Source: Pyropia haitanensis (Eukaryota; Rhodophyta; Bangiophyceae; Bangiales; Bangiaceae). Taken from it: a stretch of DNA of 64,000 bases. Position numbers and translations under genes: made by a program. The notes beneath the pieces were generated by a model. It saw only the letters and a list, made by a program, of their open reading frames with translations. It had not been told where the DNA came from and did not search any database. This document shows, piece after piece, positions 11,828-22,710 of the stretch. Where the stretch lies: positions 3,313,874-3,377,873 of the forward strand of contig SDUX01000002.1 in the NCBI GenBank assembly GCA_008729055.1, given 5' to 3'. Each line of letters opens with the position of its first letter. Positions within the stretch are counted from its first letter, which is position 1.

Positions 11828-12868
11828 CTACCTCCCCGCCGCGAGCGACGCGTTCTCCCCCCCCGCCAACGCTGCGCGGACGGCGCGGAGGTCCGCGACG
11901 GCGTCCCCCCCCCCCACCGCGCCCACCAGCTCCTCCACACTCCGCCGCTCAAACCGCCGCAGCCGCTGGCCCGGCGCGTCCCCCCCCGCGCCGACCAGCG
12001 CGTCATAGCCCCACAGGTTGACCCCCCCCGCGGCGCCGCCCGTCTTGACGTCCACCCCCGCGAGGCCGCCGTCCCCGGCCCCCCCCACCAGCACGTCCGC
12101 CACCGCCACCACCGCGGGGACGGCGGTGAGCAGCCGCCGCGAGGCGGACTGGTCGAGCCCCCGCGGCAGCGCCGCCTCCCACAGCCCACCCCGCGGCGCG
12201 AGCGCGTCGAGGAGGGCGGCCGAGTAGGCGCGGCCGAGGCCCACCGTCGACGCGACGGGGTTGGCGCCCGGCCGGTAGCCCGCCGAGTAGGCGGCGGTCC
12301 AGCCGCCCAGGTCGACGACGCCCAGGTCGGCGAGGCCCACCAGGTGCGCCCGCCCGCCGCGCAGGCGGTCCGCCACGGCGACAAAGTAGGCGGCGGGGAG
12401 GAGGTCGTCCGAGCCCACCACCACCACCCCGTCGGTGCGCGGGTGGGCGGCGCGCCCCGCGGCCAGCCCCGCCACGTGCTTGGCGCCCAGCGGCGTGTTG
12501 GGGTGCTCGCTATACGACGCGCCCGCGGCGGCCGCGACGGCCTCGACAGCCGCCCCGCCGCTGCCGGCCACGTGGACGGCCAAGACCACGCCGGCGGCAG
12601 CGAGGGCGGCGCCGTGCCGGAGGCGGGCGTAGTGGGCACACACCGCGGCGGTAAGGGGGAGGCGCCGCCAGGCAGTCATGAAGAGGAGGAGGTGCAGGGG
12701 GCGGGGGGGGGCGCCTTCCGCGTCGCAAGCCCCGTGTACGACGCACGCAAAGGGGCGGGGGGTCGGGGCGGAGGGTCGGAGGTCCTCGACGGCGCTGCCG
12801 GGGGGGGCGGCGACCGCCAGGGTGACGGCGAGGAGGGAAAGGAGGGCGAGCACCCGGGGGGCGCCCAT
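11828..12868 (-). CDS. Secreted or lumenal GT-A-like glycosyltransferase candidate
   Basis: The 346-residue protein starts MGAPRVLALLSLLAV and has a clear signal peptide ending near residue 27. From about residue 60 it reads like a nucleotide-sugar transferase fold: MTAWRRLPLTAAVC opens a first strand-helix, HPNTPLGAKHVAGLAA follows, and VVVVGSDDLLPAAYF gives the acidic DD pair expected at the metal site (about residue 150). A later segment, NLWGYDAL, could belong to the acceptor side. These blocks resemble GT2-like proteins in bacteria and algae that have a GSDD motif. There is no downstream transmembrane helix, so it would be soluble in the secretory lumen or secreted. Substrate is unknown. 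The ATG at 12868 was chosen because the signal peptide starts there, although the frame is open further upstream. Family call is by motif recall only. Confidence 0.6.
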   Translation of the reverse strand: MGAPRVLALLSLLAVTLAVAAPPGSAVEDLRPSAPTPRPFACVVHGACDAEGAPPRPLHLLLFMTAWRRLPLTAAVCAHYARLRHGAALAAAGVVLAVHVAGSGGAAVEAVAAAAGASYSEHPNTPLGAKHVAGLAAGRAAHPRTDGVVVVGSDDLLPAAYFVAVADRLRGGRAHLVGLADLGVVDLGGWTAAYSAGYRPGANPVASTVGLGRAYSAALLDALAPRGGLWEAALPRGLDQSASRRLLTAVPAVVAVADVLVGGAGDGGLAGVDVKTGGAAGGVNLWGYDALVGAGGDAPGQRLRRFERRSVEELVGAVGGGDAVADLRAVRAALAGGENASLAAGR

Positions 12869-13546
12869 GACGGACGGGGGGGGGGGGAAGGTGGGGGGGG
12901 GGGGAAGGTGGCCTGGACGGGAATAGAAGGATGACGGGTGCGTCGGGGCGCAGTCAGTAAGGAAAAAGAAGGCGCGGGGAGGGGGCGGGCGGCGGGCGGG
13001 GGACGCGCCGCCCGCCCGCCGCGGCGCGGAGCGGGCGAGGCGGGCGGGGGGGAGGCGGCCGTGACCGGTAGGTGTGCACCGTCCGGGTGTGCCTTGGCCA
13101 CGCAGCGTCTGGCAGAGTGTGCTCCGTCGGCAGGCCGCGGCGCTGCGGGCGTTGGTACCGCTGACGCGTTGGGCGTCACAACGCAAGGCGATCAAAACAC
13201 CCCTACACAGGCAAAAGATTGGGCGACCGCACCCCGCCTCGATCTGGTCTTGACCGCTTGCTGGCTGCAGTCGTCCCCCCGCCACCTTCCCCACCATCTG
13301 TACTCCCCCTCCCGCGCCACCGACCGCCCCGCACGCCCCGCGCGCCCGCGCAACTCGTGCGAGTCCCCCACATAGCCACCCCCTTGCAGCCTGCCCGCGC
13401 GCGGGTTTTGGCCATCTTGCAAAGAAAGGTCGAGGTGCTCGGCGGAGCACTCACCCCGCCACCAGTAGCAGGCGCGACGGCGATAGCGTCAGGAAGAGAA
13501 AACGATACAGGCCCCAATGACGGACCCAACTGTACTGTACGAACGG
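12869..13546. other. Intergenic region, gene-poor
   Basis: This 678-bp stretch holds the 5' flank of the leftward glycosyltransferase candidate and the 3' flank of the SAPS gene, also leftward. It has G-runs and no recognisable coding unit. Confidence 0.4.
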
Positions 13547-16500
13547 CTATACACACACCGCATGCCCCACCGCACCACAAGTCAACAAAAAAAAAAAAAC
13601 TGACGGCGACACATACCCGGACACCCACAGATAAAGAAGAGACAACAAAGCACGAGGCGAAGGAGGGGGGAGGGACCCCGCCACCCCACCACCATCCCAC
13701 CCCCCAGGCACCCGCTCATTGCATGCGCGCCTGCCACGACGGGCGCCCCGCCTTGGCGCCGCCGCCGCCCCGCCAAAACAGCAGGCGGCTGCCCGGCGCG
13801 CCGGCCGCCGCCCCCCCGACGCCGCGTCGCCGACGAGCGACGTCAGCGACCGCTCGCGCGAGTCCACCGCCAGCGCCGACGGCGACGCGGCCGACCGCGC
13901 GAGGTCGACCACCCGGAATATGTACAGCGTGTGTCCGCCGTCCTCGCCCAGCTGCTCGACCTCTCGCGACGGCGGCAGCGGCGACGCCGCCGCCGCGCGG
14001 GGGTAGACGCCGCCCAGGGGCGGCGCCGCCGCTGCTGCCGCCGCCGCTGCCGCCGCGCCCGCCATGACCGACCGGTAGGCCGCCACGTGCGACGGCCACG
14101 CGGCCACGTCCGCCGCCGACGCGCCCGCCGCGGCAGGCGCCCGCTCCAGCCCATCCCCCCAGTCATTGAGGGCAGCGGTGGCGGCGGCCACCTCGGGCAC
14201 CCCCGACCGGGCCGACAGCCAGGCGAGGAGGTCAGCGCCCGCGGGGGCGGGCGCCAGCAGCGCCCACACCGTCGCCGCCGACACCGTCGCGTCGACCAAC
14301 GGGGCACACCCGCCGCCACCGCTACAGCCATTGGAGGCCCCGCGGGACCGGGTGGTGTGGCCCGACTCTTCAGTACTGTCCTCGGTGCCTTCGCCCGCCG
14401 GCGACGCCGCCGCCGCCACCGCCGCCGCCACCAGCGCCGCGACCCGCTGGGTCAGCATTGATACCGACCGGTGTGCGTCGGCGAGGCGCAACATGCACCG
14501 CCCGCCGCCGGCGGTCACCAGCAGCGCCGCCGCCGGGCCGGCGCGGCCGCCCGCCACCACCGCATAGAGACAATCCACAATCGCCATGCGGGTGGAGCCA
14601 AGCAGCACTGGCGGGGCGCTCGTCGTACCAGCCGACGCAGGGGCCACCGGGTCGTCCGCTCTTCCCACCCCCGGCGGCCAACCCACCTCGCCGCCAGCGA
14701 CGGATGCCGCGACAGAGCTCGCAATCAGCTCGCTCTCAAACGACGGCGAAGCGGTGAGCGATGCCTGCCGGGACAACGGCAGGGCCTCATGGAGGATGGC
14801 CAGCAGCGGTGCCGCCTGGCTGACAACCACCCCCTCCAGGCGGCTCGCGTCGAGCGCGCGCGCGCGCACCCGCACCGCCTTGACGCCCGACGCCGCGGCG
14901 CCGCGCACGGCATTCAGGACGGTGGCGATGGCACCCAGGGCAGCTTCGAGAGCGACGGCCGACCGGGACGAGCCCGCGCGCCACGCCAGAAGAGCGGCAT
15001 CGAGGATGTCGGCGAGGTGGCCAGGAGTTACGAGCGGGTCCATCTCGTCGAGGGCAGAGTTGTATGTGCCCGCGGAGATGAGGCCCAGATGGCGCACAAA
15101 CGCCGCATCGCCCGACTCCTCGTGCTCGGCGGGCTTGCGGGCCGCCATCATCGCGCGCACCCCAATGTCCGCCACCGTGGCGGCGGCAGCAGTCAGGACA
15201 CCCACCGCCGCATGCTCCGCCTCTGCACGCACCCGGCCATCGGCGATTGCTTCGGCCACGGCTGGGACTACTTTCCGGCCCTGACCTTCACCGGGGTCGT
15301 GGTCATGGTGGCCATGGTGGTCTTTGTCAAGGCTGCGGCGGCCATGGAGGCCGTGGTGACCGTGGCCATTGCGGGGTCTCCCCCCCGCGGCGGCCGACAC
15401 AAACGCAGCAGTCAGCCGCCCCACCGCGCCCGCGTCGCCCGCCTGTCCCATCATCGCCACCGCCCGCCGGTGGGGTTCAGCAAAGTCAAACGGCTCCCGG
15501 TCGGCAAAGCCCCGCCGCTCCGCCACCAGCCGCGGCAGCAGGGCCGCAATGCACGGCACGCCGATGTGGCGCACCAAGTTCCGCAGCAGCCGCGGGGTGT
15601 GGTAAAACGCGTCGGCCACCTTGGCCCGGTTCGTGTGCAGCAGCGCACACAGCACCTGGCCAACGACGGCCGTGACTGCGGGTGGCCGCACCACCCCGCC
15701 GTCCAGGTAGGCGGTGAGGGTGGCCATGCAGCCGGTGCGCGCCAGGATGGCCTCCCGCAGCACTGGCGGGCCGTGGACGACCAGCGTGGCGGCCACCCAG
15801 TTGGCGGCATACTCCTCGCGCGCGGGCACGGGCGGCAACTCCACCTGCTCCTCGTCCGCCGCCGCTGCGTACATGGCATCCGTGGAGGAGGCGGAGCGGC
15901 GCGAAAAGTGGCTACCCTTTGGCCGCCGCACCTTTGCCGGCGCGCCAATGCTCAGCTGACCGGGCACCACAAACGTGGTGCCGTCCATAGACACGGCCGT
16001 AGAAACAGGCGACAGCTGTGGGGAGGCGGCGGGGGAGATGGAGGTGGGCGAGATGGACGGCGACAATTTCTTGCGGCTCCGCAGGAACGGCAGCCGCGCG
16101 TCCAGGCTCGTCGCCCGCGGCGCGCTCACCGCCGGTCGATCCGACGTGAGCAGCAGTAGCAACGTGGGGAGGAGCTTGTCCGACGACAGCAGCTCCACCA
16201 TCCGCTCGAGCGTCTCGTCGGGGAGCACCGCGCCGAGGCGGGAGAGGAGGGCCAGGAACGCCGCGACGGTCATGCCGCCGCCCTTGAGTTTGTGAAGCGC
16301 CTTGCGCACGTCCGTCGGGGTGGCGGGCTTGGCGCCCGCGCCGCCCCCGAGGGGTGGGACACCGGGACCCGTCGGCGGCCGACCCCGAGACGCATCGCTG
16401 CCGTGGCGCCCGATGCTGCTGCCGCCGCTGCTGAGGGCGTTGCCGCTGCTCGCGCTGCTACTGCTGACACTGCTACCCACATGGCCGCTACCGACGTGCA

Positions 16501-16576
16501 GGGGGGGGACGCCGCCGACGCCGCCGCCGCCGCCGCCGCCTCCAAACCGCGGCAGCACCGCGCTCAGGACGCCCAT
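13547..16576 (-). CDS. SAPS-domain regulatory subunit of a PP6/Sit4-type protein phosphatase
   Basis: SAPS proteins scaffold the PP6 catalytic subunit (Sit4 in yeast) and act in cell-cycle, TOR and DNA-damage signalling. The protein is about 1009 residues from MGVLSAVLPRF at 16576. After a Gly/Ser-rich leader comes VRKALHKLKGGGMTVAAFL and a helical repeat. The strongest match is between about residues 255 and 350: WVAATLVVHG, a helix with LCALLHTNRAKVADAF, then LVRHIGVPCIAALLPRLV, which corresponds to the conserved LLQHIGTSAIMDLLLRLL of human PP6R proteins. A His-rich insertion (about residues 415-440) and several Ala-rich stretches interrupt the fold. The last 60 residues, past RSLTSLVGDAASGG, lose protein character and run across a poly-A tract (minus-strand poly-T), so the true stop may lie earlier or be hidden by an indel. 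No intron is evident. Confidence 0.82.
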   Translation of the reverse strand: MGVLSAVLPRFGGGGGGGGVGGVPPLHVGSGHVGSSVSSSSASSGNALSSGGSSIGRHGSDASRGRPPTGPGVPPLGGGAGAKPATPTDVRKALHKLKGGGMTVAAFLALLSRLGAVLPDETLERMVELLSSDKLLPTLLLLLTSDRPAVSAPRATSLDARLPFLRSRKKLSPSISPTSISPAASPQLSPVSTAVSMDGTTFVVPGQLSIGAPAKVRRPKGSHFSRRSASSTDAMYAAAADEEQVELPPVPAREEYAANWVAATLVVHGPPVLREAILARTGCMATLTAYLDGGVVRPPAVTAVVGQVLCALLHTNRAKVADAFYHTPRLLRNLVRHIGVPCIAALLPRLVAERRGFADREPFDFAEPHRRAVAMMGQAGDAGAVGRLTAAFVSAAAGGRPRNGHGHHGLHGRRSLDKDHHGHHDHDPGEGQGRKVVPAVAEAIADGRVRAEAEHAAVGVLTAAAATVADIGVRAMMAARKPAEHEESGDAAFVRHLGLISAGTYNSALDEMDPLVTPGHLADILDAALLAWRAGSSRSAVALEAALGAIATVLNAVRGAAASGVKAVRVRARALDASRLEGVVVSQAAPLLAILHEALPLSRQASLTASPSFESELIASSVAASVAGGEVGWPPGVGRADDPVAPASAGTTSAPPVLLGSTRMAIVDCLYAVVAGGRAGPAAALLVTAGGGRCMLRLADAHRSVSMLTQRVAALVAAAVAAAASPAGEGTEDSTEESGHTTRSRGASNGCSGGGGCAPLVDATVSAATVWALLAPAPAGADLLAWLSARSGVPEVAAATAALNDWGDGLERAPAAAGASAADVAAWPSHVAAYRSVMAGAAAAAAAAAAAPPLGGVYPRAAAASPLPPSREVEQLGEDGGHTLYIFRVVDLARSAASPSALAVDSRERSLTSLVGDAASGGRRPARRAAACCFGGAAAAPRRGARRGRRACNERVPGGWDGGGVAGSLPPPSPRALLSLLYLWVSGYVSPSVFFFLLTCGAVGHAVCV

Positions 16577-17455
16577 GGCTCGTCGGCCCGTCCGTCGTTG
16601 CGAGGGGGGAGGGCAGCGTCGCGCGCAAAGGGGGACCCGCGTCGACGGCAACGGGTCGGTGGGCGGCGTAGAGGCCTCTTGACACTGGCGGCCAGAAGCA
16701 GAAAGGGAGGCCTCTCGAGGGGGGAGGAGGGGGCACCCGATGAGTCCCTCGCTCTCGTCGACCCGCCCGAGCGCCCGTCACCGAGGCGGCACACGCTGTG
16801 ACAGCACCAAACAACAGCGGAAGCCGCCGTCGGTAACGGCAAGGGGCGTCTTGCGGAGGCAAGGTGTTGATGGGGGAAGGGCGTGCGTGGGGACGTGGCA
16901 AACAGTGGTTGTGGCGCGACGCGGTCGGGCGAGGCCAGAGGACCCACAAAGGTGAGGCCGAAGTGCTCGGCGGCAGCAAAGCGGGCGGCGGGCGGACGCG
17001 GGCCGCACGCTCGCCGGACCCTCGGGCCGGCCCATCGGGGCCGCCGCACACGCACATATCCGACACCCCAGAATTTGCTACTGTGGGGGGGGTGTCCCTC
17101 GCTGCAAAGGCCGCGCCAGCCAGTGAGAGACACCCCCGCCCTCGCCGCCCCATTCGCCAGGCCAAACTCGGAACGCGCGACGGTTGGGAGGGCTCCCTCC
17201 ACCCACCGGCAGCCACGTTGCGTGGGACGAGACCTCGACCAACCCTGACGACGAATATCTGGGCCGCCGGACCGGCAGACCGCTGGTGAGCGGCGCGCAC
17301 CAAGCGGCAGCAAGACTTCGGGACAGATGCTGCCACCGTGGCCTCGTCACGGAGGTTTCGTCAGATTTGCCAGATTGCCTCTCTCGCCTTCCAGGTGGCA
17401 CCTGACTGGCCGCAGGCAGGGCTCGTGGAAGGATCGTGGAAGAGGTCCACACAGT
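16577..17455. other. Intergenic region upstream of the SAPS gene
   Basis: This is the 5' flank of the leftward SAPS gene, up to the edge of a TIR element. Open frames on both strands lack any recognisable domain. No repeat of note was seen. Confidence 0.4.
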
Positions 17456-18218
17456 AGAGAGTTTTGGCAAGTAATCCGACGGTCGCTTTCGACTGTATCT
17501 CGACGGAATCTGGAAAGAGTCGAGATACCGTATTTTTTCTACCGTCGCGGACTCGAACGAGTTTTGGCAAGTAACTTTCCTGTAACGCGACAGTCCTGTA
17601 CACGAACGGAACAGAAGGCGAGGCGCGCCACCACCAAGGCAGTGACGCAGCACGTCGTTGCGATCGCTTCCACCAGTGGGACGCCACAGCCGGCGCGGCT
17701 TCTTGGTCGCCGATTCAGGGACCCCACCAGTAGACGGCCGGTCCCGCCTCGAGGACGCAGACGACGCATCCTCTGCAGGTGTGGTAGGGCTCGGGGATGA
17801 CATATTCGGCACGACATGGAGGCAGCACAAGGCCAACAAAGGGGGGAGGGTGGGTGCAAGGGGCTGGGAAAAAGGCGCGCAACACGACAACGATCGGCCC
17901 GCTTGGCCAAGCCCACTGACACCACGGACAGACCACCTGTCCCTCAGCGCCAGCCAAGCTGCGTCCAATGTACCAGAAATGGTTGTACCGGCATATGGCG
18001 GCCCAAACCACCCGCCTTTGGGGCCTCGCACGCGCGACACGTGGCTGAAAGGTACAGCTTTTGTTCAACGCGATCCAGCGGGGCCCGACTGTACATCCCG
18101 AGAATACCGTCGGGGACGGTCGGAAAATCCTGTATCTCGACGGTAGCTCTGAAACGTGGCGCAATGTACAGTCGAGATACCGTCGAAACAACAGTCGAGT
18201 TACTTGCCAAAACTCTCT
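17456..18218. mobile_element. Non-autonomous TIR DNA transposon, 763 bp, flanked by AGT direct repeats
   Basis: The left end AGAGAGTTTTGGCAAGTAA (17456-17474) is matched exactly, inverted, at 18200-18218, and similarity continues imperfectly for about 30 more bases inward. The bases AGT lie immediately outside both ends (17453-17455 and 18219-18221), as expected for a 3-bp target-site duplication. Inside, a motif close to GTATCTCGACGG or its complement recurs near both ends in both orientations (about 17491, 17520, 18105, 18131, 18172), and part of the left end is repeated at 17559-17574. Subterminal repeats of this kind bind transposase in CACTA, hAT and related elements. No transposase frame is present, so it would depend on a partner elsewhere. 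The superfamily is not settled: a 3-bp duplication fits CACTA or PIF/Harbinger. Confidence 0.8.
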
Positions 18219-18473
18219 AGTGGGTCCTGAGCATGTTTGAACAGAAGGACCGCCGATGCTACAACAAATCCATGTCATGACAGCTACAGACGTACTCCCT
18301 CCTTCGATCGACGTGAGACGCGAGTCTCTCCACTTTCAGGTGTACGGGACCAAGAATGGCTGAAATTACTTGACATTATGTTCGCCATGAAGCAGTACAG
18401 TGCTGCTTCACAAGTCACTGCGACGTGGCCCATACAGACGGAGAGCTGTTCACGTTCACGTAGCGGCCCCCCT

Positions 18474-19254
18474 GCGCAGTGGTGTCAAACCCGCGAACGT
18501 CGGGCCATCGTGCCGCGGCGTGCACAGCCCCTGACGGGGCCTGTGAGAGGGGGGGGGACCGACCCCGAGTGCACGCCGCGTGCGTCGATGGCACGAAATT
18601 ATGCACTCTGTGCACAGATTATTGCACGCAGTGCACGCTGGAGCGCACGCCTTGGCACGCAGCAGTGCACGGACGGTTCGTGTTGCCAGATTATTTACTA
18701 CGGCCCAATTCAACAAGTGTGGGTGGCCTGTGTACTGTGCTGGACCATAAGGCAAGGTCATTGGCGCTATCCTCGAAACCGTCACCGTCCGGCGGAATGA
18801 GGATGGATTTCTGAGAGTGAGGGCGTGCTTTGGGACAGCCCAACTACTGCCAATTGGGTTGTTTCGGGAATAGATCTGGGCCCGGCGTGCATCGGAGTGC
18901 ACTGCTCCTTGCAAAGGCGTGCGCTCCACTGCGCGTGGCCTGTGCCATCGCATGGCACGCAATGCACAAAAACGTGCATCGTGTTGACATCGTAGCGACT
19001 GAGGACGACGAGCATGGGTTCCGGTGACATACTGCAGGACGTAGACATGCTCCAGTGCTCCCGTACGGCGGTGGGGAAAAAAAAGTGCTCCGGAACTCAT
19101 GCCTCAAAAGTGTACGGCGCCGTGCGTCGGCGTGCCAAAAAACCGTGGTCTGAGACCCCTTGGAGTGAGGTTTTCACGCCGTTGCACGGCCGATTGCACG
19201 CCTAGAGGGCGAAAATTTGATCCGCGGACGTTCGCGGGTTTGACACCACTGCGC
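18474..19254. mobile_element. hAT-like foldback element with 28-bp terminal inverted repeats
   Basis: Perfect 28-bp inverted repeats bound this 781-bp segment (18474-18501 and 19227-19254). The inner 25 bases start CAGTGGTGTCAAACC, close to the CAGGGGTGTCAAAC end of animal hAT-Charlie elements. The interior is foldback: 18641-18670 pairs with 18897-18926 with few mismatches, and many GTGCAC or TGCAC motifs are spread through both arms, as expected for subterminal transposase sites. No transposase frame is present. An 8-bp target duplication, the hAT hallmark, is not convincing (CCCCTGCG against CGCTGCTT), so the copy may be old or the superfamily call wrong. It lies only 255 bp from the preceding TIR element. 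Confidence 0.68.
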
Positions 19255-20893
19255 TGCTTACGAAGTGGTTGCCATCATCGTATGTACGCACGCGGCGGCG
19301 GCGGTGCCCTCCCGCGGCCAGTGGCATCACGAAGTGCCTTCGGCGATGGTGTTGCGGCTGTGGAGTGGGTCGACGGGCCAGCCATCTGGGGCGGCGCCAG
19401 GGCGTCATGCGCACGGCAGGGGAGGGTGCGGCGCGCGACGTGGCCCTTTTCAAACGGGAAACTGCGGGGGAACAGCGAGTGCCCGGCTCTTGAGTCCGTG
19501 GGGGGGGGAGGCGTGCCGGCACCCGCGTCCGCGCGGAACCCTGGCCAAGGGGGGCGACGGTGACGACGGTAGCGACGATGGTGCCACCGGTTCCGCGGCG
19601 CGCTGCGGTCGGGTGGTCGCGGCGGTGGCCAGAGGTGAAAAAGGCCGAGGCGGGGGGGCGCGGGAAGGGCGATTGTGGCGGGGGCGGCTGTCGCGGCCGA
19701 CGTCTACAGCTGGGTGCCGACACACGAAAAAAGGATGCACGACATCAAGGATAGGGTGTAGGTGGGGTGGGAGGGGGTGGGGGAGTGCGCGCACGTAAAG
19801 ACGTGGCCAGCGTCGCTACCCGCCGCGCCGCCTTCTCCCCGCTGCTCGAGCCGCTTCCCCTCCTCCTCTGCCGCCTTTGCCGTGAACGTCTGCCGCGGCC
19901 TTCGTCCGCCAGCCACCACTTATCCCCCGCTCATGCATCCGCCGCCGACGCCACAGGCGGCGCCACCGTCTTCGCCGCCGTGGCGGGCGCATAGAAAAAC
20001 CGCAGCGTCCACGCAGCGGCGGATGCCGCGATAAGTTCCTGCCATCGGCACCCACACCGTGACGGCGATTGTCACCGCGCCGGGCCGTGGCTGGGCGACG
20101 CGGGCGGCAACCGCCTGTCGTGGTTTGGGTTCTCCATGAAGGCGCGCGGGTTTCTTTTCCACGTGGTGGACAAAGAAACAGTGGACTCGGCGGCGGTGGA
20201 CGACCGGGTCGCGTCCGCCATGGCGGCGACAGTCTCCCGCTCAAGCATTCTGGTGGTGGGGTATAGCTCGGCAGGGGAGGTGGTGTTGGACGATGGTCTC
20301 CGCTCCCGGCCAGGGCTGAGCGGCAACCTCTGTGAGACCCGCTTCCGCCCCATACTGAGGGGCTACGGGGAGGGGCTCACGCGCTGCCAGCGTCGCCCGC
20401 CGCATCCCCGCGGAATACACTGGGAAGATCGAAACGTCCTGGGGTTTTCGTCCGCTGCCTACAGCTGATCCGACCGACTGTTGGACAGAACCCCTCTCCG
20501 CGTGACCTTTTCTTCCTGTCGGGTCGTCGGTTCCTCTGGACAGTGTTTTCTGTCTGCCACCCGCGGTCATCGCCTCGCTCAGCGCATCTCTTTGGTAGAT
20601 GGCGGCCATCCATCCCCGCACTCCCCCTTGCCCCCTCCCTTCATCCACCGCACCACACGCCGCTGACGCCGTTTCGACCACTGCGGACCACCCCCTGCTG
20701 CCGCCGCCCTTCCCCCGCCTGCCACCGCCGTCCGAGTGCCCCCGCGTCGCGGTCGACGGCCGCCCCGCCTCTCCTCCCGCGCTCCGGTAAGACCACACCC
20801 CGCCGCGACACCAGGTGCTTCCCCCCCCCCCCCGCCCCCCCCAGTCCACCCACCGTCACGGGCGTCGGCGTTCCTGGTCGGTGGCGCTCGTCC
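19255..20893. other. Intergenic region with pyrimidine-rich leader before the next gene
   Basis: No gene could be supported in 19255-20500. A minus-strand frame starting with an ATG at 20221 (49 codons) is in good context but too short to call. From about 20560 to 20890 the + strand becomes strongly C/T-rich, which I read as the 5' leader of the rightward membrane-protein gene; similar leaders precede other rightward genes here. Confidence 0.4.
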
Positions 20894-21093
20894 ATGGCGC
20901 CCGCGGCGGGGGCGCCGCCCCCCCCCCCCCCCCCCGAGCCGCCGCCGCCGCCCCGGCCGCGGCGGCGGCCGGCGCGCGTGGCGGGGGCGGCGCCGCCACG
21001 GCGGGCATCCGCGCCAAAGGCGGCTTTGCGCCCATCCCCCGCTCGCTGCCGCGGCGGGAAGGGGCGACGGCGGCGGCGGCGGGCGGCGGGCTG

Positions 21094-21147
<54 letters not shown>

Positions 21148-22573
21148 CTGCCCCCCATCCCCGGTGCGACGGCCGCCCCCTTTGTGTACATCCCCGTGCA
21201 GGCGGCGGTGCTGCCGGCGCGCGCCGCTGGGGCCTCGGCGCCCCACCGGCCGCGGGACGCGTCGCCCCGCCGCACCGCCGCTGGCGGCGCGGCTGGTGCC
21301 AGCGGCACCGCCGCCGCCGCCGCCGTCACCGGCACCGCCACAGCGACGGCAACCGCCGCGGCCGCCGCCGCGGCCGCGGCAGCGGCCACAACCCCCACCG
21401 CCGCCGCGGCCGCGGCGGCGCCCACGCCCCCCACCGCCGCCACCGCCGCCGCCACCGCCGCCGCCCTCGCCGCCCCCGCGTGGCCGCTCGCGGCGGCGCA
21501 GGCGGTGTTGACGGCGGCGAGCACGTACGGGTCGGTGGCGCTGGTCGTCGCGACGCGCCCGCGGCGGGCGCGGTGGCTCCCCTTCTTTTCCGACGCGAGC
21601 CACAACGACCCGGACCGCATCTACCTGGCGCTGGGCGAGAACGCCGCCGCGACGCTCTTTGCGGTCGTCGCGGTCGTTCAGTACGCGCACCACCGGCGGC
21701 TGCTGCTGGGGGGGGAGGAAGGGGGGGGGACGATGGGGGCTGCGGCGGCGGGGGCGGCGGCGGCGGCGGCGGCGGCGGCGGCAGCGACGGCCGCGGCGGC
21801 GGCAGCGGCGGCAGCGGCTGCGGCGAGCGCGCGTCCGCGCCCGAGGCCCGCTCATCTTTCTCGCGGCGGCGGCTGCGGCACACGCCCGGCGGCATCTTGC
21901 GGGCGGTCCTCACCGCCGCGGCGCACCGCGGGGCGCCGCGCCTCGCGCGGCGGCTGCTCCCCCCCCCCCCCCAACCGCGTACCTCGTCACGGCCGCCGCG
22001 CGCCTCGCGGCGGGCATCTATGTGTGCTTCTTCACGACCGCCAATATCTGCTCGCGGATGCCCTACTCGCGCTTCCATCAGGCCGCCGCGAGCGCGCTGC
22101 TCGTGTGCCTCGCCGGCTATGGGGCGGTCCTCGCGGAGCTCTCCCGGCGGCTCCCGTACGCCTACAGCGGCGGCCGGCGGGGGGCGGCCGCGACGCGCCG
22201 GGCGGTGGGGGCGGTCAAGGCGGCCGCCGCGGTGGGGCTCGCGGCCGGCGTGGCGGGCACGTTTGGCTTTTGGTCGGTGCGGCAGGCGTTCAAGGTGGCG
22301 GGCGGCGGCGGGCCCGCCGCGGGCTACGTCGCGACCCGCCTGCGCCTGACGACGGGGATGGTGGTGGTCGAGTACGTCGCGACCGGCGCGTTTGTCGCGC
22401 TGATGGCGGCGGTGGCGGTGGACTTGGCAGACGAGCGCGTCGGGGTGGCGACCGCCGCGGGGGGCGGGCGGGAGCGGGGGGGGGGGGAGGGGGGTGGGGG
22501 GGGAAGCCGCCGGGAGATGCGGTGTGAGGGGCGGCTCGGTGGAGCGGGCGACGGGGGTGGTGTGGGTTGGTAG
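20894..22573 (+). CDS. DRAM/Frag1/Sfk1-family multi-pass membrane protein (frame broken at homopolymers)
   Basis: Proteins of this family (PF10277) are six-helix membrane proteins of lysosome, Golgi or plasma membrane, known from DRAM autophagy regulators and the N-terminus of the GPI-anchor remodeller Cwh43. The diagnostic part is WLPFFSDASHNDPDRIYLAL (about 21570-21629), which matches the family's LPFISD-x-G-PPE region, followed by a transmembrane helix. Downstream segments contain more helices, including AARLAAGIYVCFFTTANICS, HQAAASALLVCLAGYGAVL and TGMVVVEYVATGAFVALMAA. No single frame joins these parts. Frame changes are needed at the C-run 20918-20935, the G-runs 21708-21729 and the C-run 21959-21972, each a homopolymer, so sequencing error is likelier than introns. 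A (GGC)n tract encodes a long Gly run. The start at 20894 (MAPAAGAP) is the best ATG but not certain. Confidence 0.68.
21095..21148. repeat. (GGC)n microsatellite inside the DRAM-like gene
   Basis: A nearly pure GGC trinucleotide tract of about 18 units encodes polyglycine in the rightward membrane-protein gene. Confidence 0.9.
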
Positions 22574-22710
22574 CGGACGGGAGGCGAGTGGTGGGCGACA
22601 GGCCCCTCCATTGCCTCTGCGTCTGCCACCCCCCCCCTCACCGTCCCCTCCGTCTCTGCCACCCGCGCGGCGGCCGGCAGGGCGGCGCCCGACGGGGCGC
22701 GCGTATTTAT

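Noticed and set aside
20072..20221. Leftward 49-codon frame with good ATG context, and a possible downstream exon reading AAWTLRFFYAPATAAKTVAP
   Set aside because: No splice pair joins the two in phase, and neither part matches a family I know.
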